A stretch of DNA of 11,663 bases from Cyclostephanos tholiformis (Eukaryota > Bacillariophyta > Thalassiosirophyceae > Thalassiosirales > Thalassiosiraceae). Position 1 is the first letter of the stretch. Every line of letters starts with the position of its first letter. The position numbers and the translations under genes were made by a program. Of the stretch, positions 1 to 7,271 are shown in pieces. Location of the stretch: the NCBI GenBank assembly GCA_036939975.1, contig JALLPB010001691.1, positions 1 to 11,663 on the forward strand, read 5' to 3'. The notes under the pieces are model-generated. The model saw only the letters and a list, made by a program, of their open reading frames with translations, did no database searches and had not been told where the DNA came from.

Positions 1-299
1 AGTTTACACTTATAAGTAACGAGTTTAGCGGTTTTTAGCGAGATTTAAGTGTTGACTCGACACTTAATTTAATTTTGGGAACGCTCCAGTATTCCCTCAA
101 CTCCATCGTAACACCCTTTATCTCCCTGTGTCGTCTCCGACCACAACAGAGCCTCGAAAAAAAATGATGTCGACGACCAAAAATTGACAAACAAAGAACC
201 CCACGGCAGAAAATTTTACGGACCCTCAACGCTATCTTTTTGTCACTAATGATTAATAATGTAGTATCAATTATTTTTCACTGCTTCTTTACAGTTAGA
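1..299. other. AT-rich intergenic sequence with two small palindromes
   Basis: I see no convincing gene here. A perfect 10-bp palindrome (acttataagt) lies at 8-17. An 8-bp inverted repeat, ttaagtgt at 45-52 and acacttaa at 60-67, encloses a 7-nt loop. A minus-strand open frame at 35-229 starts from TTG and has no recognisable protein character. Just before the next gene, a pyrimidine-rich stretch ending in ttctttacag at 289-293 resembles a 3' splice site, so the downstream gene could have a spliced 5' leader or an upstream exon outside the window. Confidence 0.5.
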
Positions 300-620
300 A
301 TGAACGCCTCCAGAACCATCCTCCTAAGGCCGAGAGCTCATCCCAAGAAGGCCGGCGCCTCGACGGGACCGCACAAGCAGAGCCAGAATAATTTCTTCGT
401 TGCGAGTTCTAGTTCCCCGACGGGGGCATCGACGCCGTCGTTCGCGCGGCCCTTGTCGGCCAAGGCCATCCAACTGCTACTGGGGAACATCGGCGTCGCG
501 CATCGCGCGTCTTTGCATACCATCGAGGGCATGATACGGGAGAGGAATTTCGGCGACGACATCCACGATGACGCTGCCCTTGACATGATAGATCTCATCG
601 CGCGGATAAGATCGATATGA
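300..620 (+). CDS. Small hypothetical protein, about 106 residues
   Basis: I do not recognise the family. The GC-rich open frame stands out from AT-rich flanks and reads from ATG at 300 to TGA at 618-620. The product starts with a short basic segment (MNASRTILLRPRAHPKK), passes through a Ser/Thr/Ala/Pro-rich linker (about residues 20-50) and ends in an amphipathic region (about 53-106) with an acidic patch (GDDIHDDAALDMIDLI). The basic, acid-poor N-terminus could be an organelle-targeting peptide, but that is inference. An in-frame ATG at 249 would add 17 hydrophobic residues. I prefer 300 because the added part is AT-rich and ends in a splice-acceptor-like ttctttacag. If that acceptor is used, this is a 3' exon of a longer gene. 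Confidence 0.5.
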   Translation: MNASRTILLRPRAHPKKAGASTGPHKQSQNNFFVASSSSPTGASTPSFARPLSAKAIQLLLGNIGVAHRASLHTIEGMIRERNFGDDIHDDAALDMIDLIARIRSI

Positions 621-686
621 ACTTGGGAGTACAATCAGTATAGATGGCTGGGCGACGATATGTTTTGAACTTTGGAGATGCAAATA

Positions 687-702
687 ATGTATTGAAATAC
701 AT
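687..702. repeat. Short hairpin 3' of the small gene
   Basis: A 7-bp perfect stem (atgtatt and aatacat) with a 2-nt ga loop lies about 67 nt after the stop codon of the small gene. It may belong to that gene's 3' UTR or end region. A role is inference. Confidence 0.3.
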
Positions 703-856
703 CCGTATAAAAGATAGACGAACGAATTAATTCATTTTTCTCGCCGTGTGCGTGTGCTCATCGGTTTTACATGGAGGATTTATTGCTTCCCATCGCTTTC
801 GCACCATCTGTAGGAGATGAGAAGATGTGTGTTTCGTCGTCTTCAAAGGGAAAGGA

Positions 857-1378
857 ATGTCACAAAATTTTAGAGCTCTGGAAGAATGGCCACATCGCTG
901 TAGTTATCATTTCGTCGAATTGACTCATTTATGTGCATTCCGATGTCCAGACATCGAGGAAATTCCGTCGTCGCTGTCCGTTAGAGAGCTGTAGCGATAT
1001 TTTCCTTCCAACCTTACAAAAAGTTAGACCGATACCATGGAAGCCTTATCTCCAAAGAATTTTCATCACTAGCCCATCTTATCGATATTTTCTGTCATTT
1101 TTACGTCACATGTGCACCCGTATGTCAACAACACTCAGATTTAATTCACCCTTGAGGGCTTGGAACTGGAATTTTCGGCGAATTCCAAAAAAGAAAAGCA
1201 TTCAAATGAGGTACGATTCAGATCAGACATACCCCCAATCCAATACAGATACTGTGAATATCTCACCTCGGCGAGAAATGAATTGCTGCAGTCGTTATCA
1301 ATAACGGACGTTGAAGTCAATAACAAAAGAAAACAAAAGTGCTGCATCAACGAACGAATACGCACAAATATTAAGTAG
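857..1378 (+). pseudogene. Possible broken leucine-rich-repeat protein fragment
   Basis: An ATG at 857 opens a 45-codon frame ending at TAG 992-994. Its product contains a stretch that fits a leucine-rich repeat: L-T-H-L-C-A-F-R-C-P-D-I-E-E-I-P-S-S-L. Protein-like sequence then shifts to another frame (about 995-1140, with LPTLQKVRPIPWKPYLQRI). It returns to the first frame after a TAA at 1142-1144, starting with LEGLELEF and running to the TAG at 1376-1378. Hydrophobic spacing that continues across two frames suggests a gene decayed by frameshifts. A separate 50-codon ATG frame lies at 771-923. Base composition is AT-richer than the intact genes here. A coincidental set of short ORFs remains possible. 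Confidence 0.3.
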
Positions 1379-1401
1379 TTGCACCGGCACCAAACATCAA
1401 C

Positions 1402-2861
1402 TCACAGATGATCCTCATCCATTTTTTCCGTCGTGATGACTTCGGCATTCACTACAAAATCACGCTGACCGTTCTTGCCCCTGCGTATTTCCGTCGTTAT
1501 ATCCTCGATCGACATGTTTCGTTGGGCTAAGATGAGTCATGACACGAAGTATATAATAATACACCAAGGAAAATGTAAATGTTGAGTTCATTCTATACTA
1601 GAAAAAAAGCAAAAACTAAAGTTAACATAGGGGGTAATCCCTCCGCATTTTTTCAATCTCACCTATCGTTTCCGCGATACTTGCCAACATTCCCGGCCTG
1701 AATCGACACCGATGCATTCGGGCATAGTCAAATGGAACGGACGATATGAGATGAAACGACGACAACTACAAAAATTACAACAAAAGAGAAAGATGGGGAT
1801 GTAAAATATACACCCCCCCCCCGTCCCCCTATCTAGGGAAAATAAGATTACCTATCCGGTCCGACGACGTGTATCTTCAACCCCACCACCGTGGACATGT
1901 AACTCCCCGTCTCGCGCCTCCTCAAGCCACTCGCGCGTATATTCAGCATTTTCAATTCCTCCTTATCCCTCAAACTATCCATTAGCGTCTCCCTCCTATC
2001 GGGCTCGATCGCCACGTGCATCAGCGTTATGAATTCCTGTCCCAATCGCACCATCTTGCTCGTGGTAACGTTCCCCCCCGCATCCGATATCGTACGTGCC
2101 ATATTCGCGACGGTGCCCACCCTATCGGGACCGGCGCCGCTTATGCAAAAGTGCGCTAGATTCGGATCGAGGTCGACCGGACTCGCGAATATGTCGTCGA
2201 GTCCCTCCCTCACCATGGTGAGGGTGCTCCCGGTGGGGAACGGCGCCTCCATCTCCCTCGAGTGTCCCACGTCCCCCCCCCTCATCGCGCTCAATATGCA
2301 AGTCCAGAAGAGCGACGTGCCGGCCACCCACGGTATTCGCGCCCACATGGGCATGAACGAGAAGTTGATGATCATCGACGGTATCCATACCTTCCATATC
2401 GCGAGGAGGTCCTCCTTCATGTTCGACCTGTACGATTCCAACGCGGCGCGTATGTTCGGTTCGTCGCTCATGACCAATTCCCTCGTGGCGTAGAATGCCG
2501 GAAAGTAAACGAGGGGATGATGAACGAACTGATCGAGGAACAACTGTCCGAAAAGTCCCCTCATCCCCCTCGAATCGACGATCTTCTCCCCGAGCGGCAT
2601 CGACGCGAATTTCGACGCGTGGGGGAATAATTTGCCGAATATCGGCACGTACAACGCGTACTGGACCCCCCCGAGGTAAAAGAAGCCGAAGGTCGCGAAT
2701 GCGGCATTGCGCTTCCAATCCACGTCGTCGACGCTTTTCTTCTCGACCACGACCTGCACGAGGAGGTCGGATGCGGACGTTTTGATCGTGGATACGCCCA
2801 CGCCGAATGCCAGGGGATGTCGGATGGGGATTTTGGCGAGGTCCTTCCACCACATCGTCAT
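1402..2861 (-). CDS. Mpv17/PMP22-family membrane protein fused to two ACT domains
   Basis: Three exons: 2861-1852, 1697-1663 and 1526-1402. They join in phase to 389 residues. Residues about 10-193 form an Mpv17/PMP22-like four-helix membrane domain: HPLAFGV near the N-terminus, then the family's C-terminal pattern around 156-193 with IWKVWIPS, INFSFMP and ARIPW. Members sit in peroxisomal or inner mitochondrial/plastid membranes and are linked to small-solute passage. Residues about 236-316 form an ACT domain (SGAGPDRVGTVANMA), and about 325-385 a second (VVGPDRPGMLASIAETI, then MSIEDITTEI). The GPDRpG pattern resembles the paired ACT domains of GcvR-type regulators, which bind small molecules such as amino acids. 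A membrane carrier gated by an amino-acid sensor is inference. ATG at 2861 gives the complete Mpv17 N-terminus. The gene is divergent from the SDR gene. Confidence 0.85.
1527..1662 (-). other. Intron 2 of the Mpv17-ACT gene, 136 nt
   Basis: The donor (ATAG|GTGAGA) is at 1662-1661 and the acceptor (CATCTTAG|CCC) ends at 1527. The join yields AETIAQRNMSIEDITTEI, a natural ACT helix-to-strand transition. An upstream acceptor-like site with a better pyrimidine tract (GCTTTTTTTCTAG) would put an in-frame stop directly after the junction, so the 1527 site is preferred. Confidence 0.8.
1698..1851 (-). other. Intron 1 of the Mpv17-ACT gene, 154 nt
   Basis: The donor (GATAG|GTAATC) is at 1851-1850 and the acceptor (GATTCAG|GCC) ends at 1698. 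Without splicing the frame hits TAA at once (1850-1848), in the middle of the ACT motif after GPDR. Splicing restores GPDRPGM, the expected ACT continuation. The length is not a multiple of three, so splicing is required for an intact second ACT domain. Confidence 0.85.
1812..1830. repeat. C-rich tract inside intron 1
   Basis: A run of ten C followed by gt and five more C lies in intron 1 of the minus-strand gene, so the transcript carries a G-rich run just after the donor site. It could form G-rich structure; no function is shown. Confidence 0.5.
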
Positions 2862-2865
2862 CTAA

Positions 2866-2897
2866 TACTACTAGGTATATTATAAATATATTATTGT
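2866..2897 (-). promoter_or_regulatory. TATA-like AT-rich promoter stretch
   Basis: An AT-only block (tatattataaatatattatt) sits directly upstream of the Mpv17-ACT start and between it and the GA microsatellite. On the minus strand it reads AATAATATATTTATAATATA. Its position only a few bases from the chosen ATG allows it to be a core promoter element only if the leader is extremely short or the ATG is further downstream, so the assignment is tentative. Confidence 0.25.
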
Positions 2898-2900
<3 letters not shown>

Positions 2901-2952
<52 letters not shown>

Positions 2953-2955
2953 GAG
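2901..2955. repeat. (GA)n microsatellite
   Basis: Positions 2901-2946 are 23 uninterrupted GA units, followed after one T interruption by more GA to 2955. It lies about 40 nt upstream of the Mpv17-ACT start, in the space between two divergent genes. GA repeats can act as promoter elements, but here this is inference. Length variation between strains is likely. Confidence 0.9.
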
Positions 2956-3025
2956 CTAACTTGGGCGTTCGAGGGTCGATTTCATGCCTCTTGCCTCTTA
3001 CATACATCATACGAGGGGTATGTTT

Positions 3026-3056
3026 GGCGGCGGCGGGTGGGGGGGCGGGGGGGGGG
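3026..3056. repeat. G-rich tract with quadruplex potential
   Basis: A stretch of 31 bases is almost all G, with (ggc)n at its left end and runs of seven and ten G separated by single bases. Four or more G-runs in so short a space make a G-quadruplex plausible on the plus strand. It lies in the divergent intergenic region. Confidence 0.6.
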
Positions 3057-3093
3057 CACAACTCCTAAAAAACGTGCATTTTTGTATTATTAC

Positions 3094-3286
3094 TACAGTT
3101 TCCAAATCAATCTTTTTTTTCCTATGCTTGGGAGGATATTTTCATTCAATATTCCCAAGAGTCGAAGCGTTGTCGCATGGACTGCAAGATTCAAACTTTG
3201 AGAGGACTCCGTGGAAATCAACAAAGGAAATAATAGAACAGATCCACTTCCCTAGATTGGGAAAAAAGATTGATTCGGAAACTGTA
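3094..3286. repeat. Fold-back element with 25-bp inverted arms
   Basis: The arm at 3094-3118 and the reverse complement of 3262-3286 match at 24 of 25 positions; both begin TACAGTTTCC and end in a T run. Weaker matching continues inward for about 15 bases. The 193-bp unit with a 143-nt centre has the form of a small non-autonomous fold-back or MITE-like element. No clear target-site duplication is visible. It sits between the GA/G-rich tracts and the SDR gene. Confidence 0.55.
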
Positions 3287-3450
3287 CAATAGGATTTTTT
3301 TAGGATTTTTTTTTGGCACAGCAGCCGAAGCAGGGCCAATGACGGACGGTTGGGTCATGCCACTTTTCACATGTTGGACGGTATGTTATATTATGGTACA
3401 AAAAGAGAGAGTACTACAATAACACTTCTTCTTCCCAAATAATATATATT

Positions 3451-3592
3451 ATGAACTCACCTCTCGCACCCCCACCCACCCAGCGGCCGAAGAGGGTGCT
3501 CATCACCGGCTCGTCCGGATATGTCGGACAGCATCTCATCGTCTCCCTGCTCCTCGCCAACGGAAGCCACGACGGCATCATCGTCGGGGAGG

Positions 3593-3629
<37 letters not shown>

Positions 3630-4863
3630 CGGCATGGATGATCATCATCACCCTCGCGACGCGGACGATGAAGCACCTCGATACGAATTGTACTGCGCCT
3701 ATCGCTCGCTATCGACGTTCGAATACGATTTGACGAAATTCATCGCCGACTCGTCGTCGTCGTCTCGTACGACGACGCGTCGTCGTCGTCGTAGTCGTCG
3801 TCGTCATCGCGATACGCGTCCGATGGCGAGGGTGGCACGCGTCATATCCGGTATCGACTTCGCCGGACCGAATTACGTCGATGACATCCTTCGCGGATCA
3901 TACCGGGGTAATGACGATTATTTGGGGGGATCGGGGGGAGGGGGGGACGATGGAGATGATCATTTCGTCGGCGCGACGACGTTCGACGTGATAATACACC
4001 TGGCGGCGATGTCGAGTCCGACCGAATGCGAGCTCGATCCCGACGACGCCGCTAGGGTCAATTGTCCCGTGGACCTATTGACGAGGTTCCATGCCGCGAG
4101 GGTGATATACCTATCGACCGATCAGGTGTACGACGGTACGACGAAATCGCGCTACGACGAGGATGTCGATGTGCCGAATCCAGTGAACGTTTACGGTCGC
4201 ACGAAGCTATCGTTCGAGGATGCATTGCTCCGGCGATCGTCGTCGACGTCGACGCCGTCGTCGTCGACGTCGCGCGGGAGCGTGATATTGCGATGTTCCC
4301 TGGTCCTGGGTCCGGACGCCCCGTTGGGGGGGGCTCATCGTACCTTCCTCCAATTCGTCGAGGATCGTTTGAGGGGCGAGACGCTCACGGATTATTACGT
4401 CGACGAATATCGGTCGTGCGTGCACGTTAACGACGTGGTACGCGCGATCGTGCGCTTCATGGACGGGGAGGACGCCGACGCCGTTGGCGGACGTGGAGGA
4501 GGAGGAGGAGGAGGAGGAGGCGCGAATGTGACGACGAACGCCACCGGTGGTGGGATCGGATCCGCCGCGACGCAAGCGGGGGGGAACGACGTCGATGCGA
4601 CGACGACGACGACGACGACGGCGATATACAACCTGGGCGGGAGGACGCGAGCCTCCCGACGCGAAATGGCCGTGGCCGTGGCGCGACGACTCGGTTTGGA
4701 CGAATCGCACATCAATGCCGTGGAACGACCGAGGTCGTCGTCGTCATTGGTGCCGAGCCCGCCGGACATATCGATGAACATCGACAAGATAACGAAAGCG
4801 CTCGGGGGCGGACGCGAGATGATGGGCCTCGAGGAGATCGTGGCTGCCACCTTTCCCATTTGA
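3451..4863 (+). CDS. RmlD-like NAD(P)-dependent sugar epimerase/reductase (extended SDR)
   Basis: The 470-residue product has a Rossmann fold start LITGSSGYVGQHL (GxxGxxG, residues 18-29), DVIIHLAAMSSP (179-190), the active-site strand IYLSTDQVYDG (219-229), YGRTK with catalytic Tyr248 and Lys252, ILRCSLVLGP (279-288) and a substrate-domain stretch RSCVHVNDVVRAIV (321-334). STDqVYDG and PNPVNVYGRTK are typical of the RmlD family (dTDP-4-dehydrorhamnose reductase, and the MAT2B regulatory subunit). The substrate is not determinable; a nucleotide sugar is the family norm. Low-complexity inserts break the fold's loops: Asp11 (49-59), Ser/Arg (101-120), Gly-rich (159-170), Ser (263-274), Gly (347-357) and Thr7 (384-390). 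They make it much longer than the usual 280-330 residues. All catalytic motifs are intact and no intron is needed. The ATG at 3451 lies 16 residues before the Rossmann strand. Confidence 0.85.
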
Positions 4864-4865
4864 AC

Positions 4866-4910
4866 GGAGGAGGGAGGGGAGGAGGAGGGGGGGTGGGGGG
4901 GATGGGGGGG
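4866..4910. repeat. G-rich tract after the SDR gene
   Basis: The 45 bases after the stop codon are almost purely purine (ggagg repeats, then runs of six or seven G). They would be in the 3' UTR of the SDR transcript, where a G-rich structure could form. No function is shown. Confidence 0.55.
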
Positions 4911-6121
4911 ATGAATGGATGGAGATGATTGGCTATATTATAGGTCGGGGGCAGGGAAATGTCGTTGGGTGATAAAAAATACAGTACGATTCTGCGTATT
5001 GTGTGCATCATGAACCGTAAAAACTAAAATGGATGATCGCAATAGAGTTATAAAACACGATTACAATATTCTTACTACACTACAACCACTACGATCTCAT
5101 GAAGCCTCTTTACAAAAATCGTTTCAACTCACATTTGCCACGAAAACCTATAAGACGCTACGATATCTTGGTTGGCATATTCCTTTATTACTTGTGAATA
5201 TTTGTTTCGGAAGTGCTTCTTCATTCTAACATTGGAAGCCTCCAGCCTTATTACACGCATACATCCCATGATAGGATTGGAGAAGACTTCCCAATGCCTC
5301 CATTGACAACACTTCAAGCGATGTTACAAGCTTTCTCTCGCCAATGCGACTATCCTCAATGTATTCGATATTTACTACCTCCAGCCGACCCAACGTCATA
5401 AATAGGCTTGAGAGCCGCTTTTGCAACGTATCTTCGGTGGATTCGATTCCATCGCCTCTACTCACAGCTCCAAAACATGCGAATGTGCCAATGCAACTCC
5501 CTTAGATGGATCCGACACTTCCCCCCAAATACCCTATCCCTTCGAAGCCATCACGGGCTGTTGACAACGAATTTGATTCCTCCTCATCTATTTGCAGGCC
5601 CATGACGAAAAAATATCAGCCATCGTCCTTACATATCCTATCGGTAAATCTTTCGCAGATTATGCCAACATAGGACTTTCTGCTGAAAGCATCCTTTCAT
5701 TTGATGGGAGGGGAATACTCCCGTTGAGACAACTATTCCCATGATCAATGTAGCCCCGTACACATGGCGTGGAGCTTGGGGTGGAGCTTGGATTACTCGG
5801 ATTGGGCTGTTTTTGGCTGTCCCCCCCCTTTTTCCATCATCGAGATGGATGAACAAACCTGTCGAGCTTGAGGGTACATCATTCTTTTCATACTTGGCTC
5901 GTCTACACATCACCGCCATCGACAGATACAAGAAATCTCCCGAGTCAAGGAGCAGACGAACCTCGAGATTTTTCATGCAAAATTTTTTTTGCATCGCCTG
6001 GCATCGATGGCGTTTTGAATTGATCCCAACACGCCAACATCGGCATGTGCGTAGGTATTTATAATATTGTGGTCCCTGCGGATTCCAGCGTGTTTTCCAA
6101 TCGTGATCCGCGCCTCTTTTT
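4911..6121. other. Gene-poor interval up to the retrotransposon
   Basis: No intact gene is supported over about 1.2 kb. The ORFs are short, AT-richer than the real exons and without recognisable motifs. It contains a possible decayed minus-strand frame (5226-5615), a 12-bp tandem duplication of gtggagcttgg(g/a) at 5769-5792, and a small hairpin at 5975-5994 (atgcaaaa and ttttgcat with a T4 loop). The last bases before the LTR are a T run (6116-6122), so the 5-bp target sequence would read ttttt. It cannot be confirmed because the far side of the element is outside the window. Confidence 0.5.
5226..5615 (-). pseudogene. Possible decayed ORF, leucine-rich character
   Basis: The minus-strand frame is open for about 129 codons except for one TAA at 5504-5502. 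It includes DGFEGIGYLGGSVGSI before that stop, then LSSLFMTLGRLEVVNIEYI and LVTSLEVLSMEALGSLL, with regularly spaced Leu/Val/Ile resembling leucine-rich repeats. The frame stops at TAG 5228-5226. An overlapping shifted frame continues it (VIRLEASNVRMKKHF, about 5270-5129), consistent with a frameshift. There is no clear start codon and no named family. A chance open frame is a real alternative. Confidence 0.22.
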
Positions 6122-6415
6122 TGTTGGCGAGCATACTAGCGAACGGAAGTTACGACCTGCTGACGTGGCGGGAGGTGGCGACGTAGCAGATACGAAAGGA
6201 GGGAAGGCTCCTCTCCAATGGGTGCAAGGAAGGCGATGGAGCCCAGGAGTGTATGCTTCTTTAAGACGAGCTGGAAAACCCGTGCGAATAGCGTGGAAAC
6301 GAGCTTTCGTTAGTCCTACCACTTTTTAATAATAATCTCCAATTACTACGTTATACTTGGGCATGCTAATTGTCGATCCCCGCGCAAGGGATTGCGAATA
6401 GTAGTTGCATCAACA
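6122..6415 (+). repeat. 5' LTR, about 294 bp
   Basis: The start is fixed by comparison with the 3' copy: identity begins at TGTTGGCGAG and the base before it differs (t versus g). The end is inferred from TGTTG at the start being matched by CAACA at 6411-6415, the usual TG...CA form of a copia LTR. Because the second LTR is cut, the end is not proven. Positions 6123-6326 read as an open frame that corresponds to the C-terminus of Pol when present in the 3' LTR. Stops TAA TAA TAA follow at 6327-6335. A promoter must lie here, but I cannot point to a convincing TATA box. Confidence 0.8.
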
Positions 6416-6433
6416 TTATTATTAAAAAGTGGT
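6318..6433. repeat. Perfect 19-bp inverted repeat across the inferred LTR end
   Basis: The arms are accactttttaataataat at 6318-6336 and its exact reverse complement at 6415-6433, with a 78-nt centre. The left arm contains the triple TAA stop. The right arm starts on the last base of the inferred LTR and runs into the gag leader, ending 37 nt before the gag ATG. In element RNA it could form a long-loop hairpin in the leader. If the LTR in fact extends beyond 6433, both LTRs would carry it. Confidence 0.75.
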
Positions 6434-6470
6434 TTGCAAGATCGACGATCGGGGAAGGGTCGTAAGAAGC

Positions 6471-7271
6471 ATGAGCGAAGAACAGAAGCCCAAGGTCGAG
6501 GGAAAGAAGCCCCGTCGACCCACGAAACCTCAAAAGAAGGAGTACACGACCGGGATGGTGGGACTAGAAGAGGACACCTTCGACATAGGCCACCCAAAGT
6601 ACGCAGCAAAGTACGAGCGATCGGTCGACGCCATCGCAAGATATGTCCAACAGGAGTACCGGTCCGGAGCAGAGGTTGCTCGAGGGATGCGGGAGCTTGT
6701 CACACCCACTGTGACTATGCCAGTGTATCCGTCGGACCCAAATGACCAAGAAAAGATTCAAATCTGGAAAGAAGAGCTCCGAGAAAAGAGAACACAAGTG
6801 TTACAGATCGACGAGAGCACTAAAAGGGCCTACGCACTTGTGCTAGGGCAGTGCTCGCCAGCGCTAGTCAGCAAGATTCGTGGGGCTAACACGTACGCTG
6901 TTGTGAACGCAGCCCAGAATGTGGTGGAACTCCTAAGGCTTATCCGAGGTTTCTGCTGCGACTTCGGGGCTGGGCAGCAGAGTACGTGGGCTTTGGAACA
7001 GGCCAAGCACAAGGTCTCCGTCTTCTACCAGAGACATGATGTCAGCAACACTGATTACATCCAATACTTTCAGGCGCTCGTGGGAGTTGTGGAGACGTAT
7101 GGAGGTGCATACGGTAACGAGCCGGGGCTTATCAATGCCCACCTGATCGACCAAGGAGTACCCGCCGATCGCTTGGACAGCGCGACGCCGCAGCAGATGG
7201 CCGACGCGAGGGCAGCGTGTCGGGAAGCCTACCTCGCATGCATGCTCCTTCGTGGTGCGGACAGCACATGA
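6471..7271 (+). CDS. gag: Copia Gag, N-terminal part ending at an in-frame TGA
   Basis: It encodes 266 residues from ATG 6471 (MSEEQKPKVEGKKPRRP) to TGA 7269-7271. The N-terminus is very basic. The body is helix-rich (YERSVDAIARYVQQEY, VVELLRLIRGFCC, AREAYLACMLLRGAD-like segments), like capsid domains of copia Gag. An upstream GTG at 6429 keeps the frame, but the ATG is the natural start. The reading frame after the TGA continues at once with Gag-like sequence (YGALKTELANDMTKGQDHYP), and the zinc knuckle lies only downstream. The TGA therefore cuts Gag, not the Gag-Pol junction. It could be a nonsense mutation (CGA to TGA at a CpG would do it) or a readthrough site. Confidence 0.85.
   Translation: MSEEQKPKVEGKKPRRPTKPQKKEYTTGMVGLEEDTFDIGHPKYAAKYERSVDAIARYVQQEYRSGAEVARGMRELVTPTVTMPVYPSDPNDQEKIQIWKEELREKRTQVLQIDESTKRAYALVLGQCSPALVSKIRGANTYAVVNAAQNVVELLRLIRGFCCDFGAGQQSTWALEQAKHKVSVFYQRHDVSNTDYIQYFQALVGVVETYGGAYGNEPGLINAHLIDQGVPADRLDSATPQQMADARAACREAYLACMLLRGADST

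Noticed and set aside
35..229. Minus-strand 64-codon frame
   Set aside because: It starts at TTG, is AT-rich and shows no domain or conserved pattern.
249..299. Upstream ATG as start of the small gene
   Set aside because: The added 17 residues are encoded by AT-rich DNA that looks like an intron end.
2122..2853. Minus-strand 243-codon frame rich in Arg/Gly
   Set aside because: It is an alternate frame of the Mpv17-ACT exon 1; composition is a by-product of GC-rich codons.
1848..2861. A 337-residue single-exon Mpv17-ACT protein ending at TAA 1850-1848
   Set aside because: The stop cuts the second ACT domain at GPDR, and a GT donor exactly there joins in phase to exons that complete the domain.
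4207..4859. Long minus-strand frames with poly-Arg, poly-Val and poly-Pro
   Set aside because: They are shadows of the triplet repeats in the SDR gene on the other strand.
6045..6329. 94-codon plus-strand frame as a separate gene
   Set aside because: Its first 26 codons are flanking host DNA and the rest is the 5' LTR copy of the Pol C-terminal frame, so the join is fortuitous.
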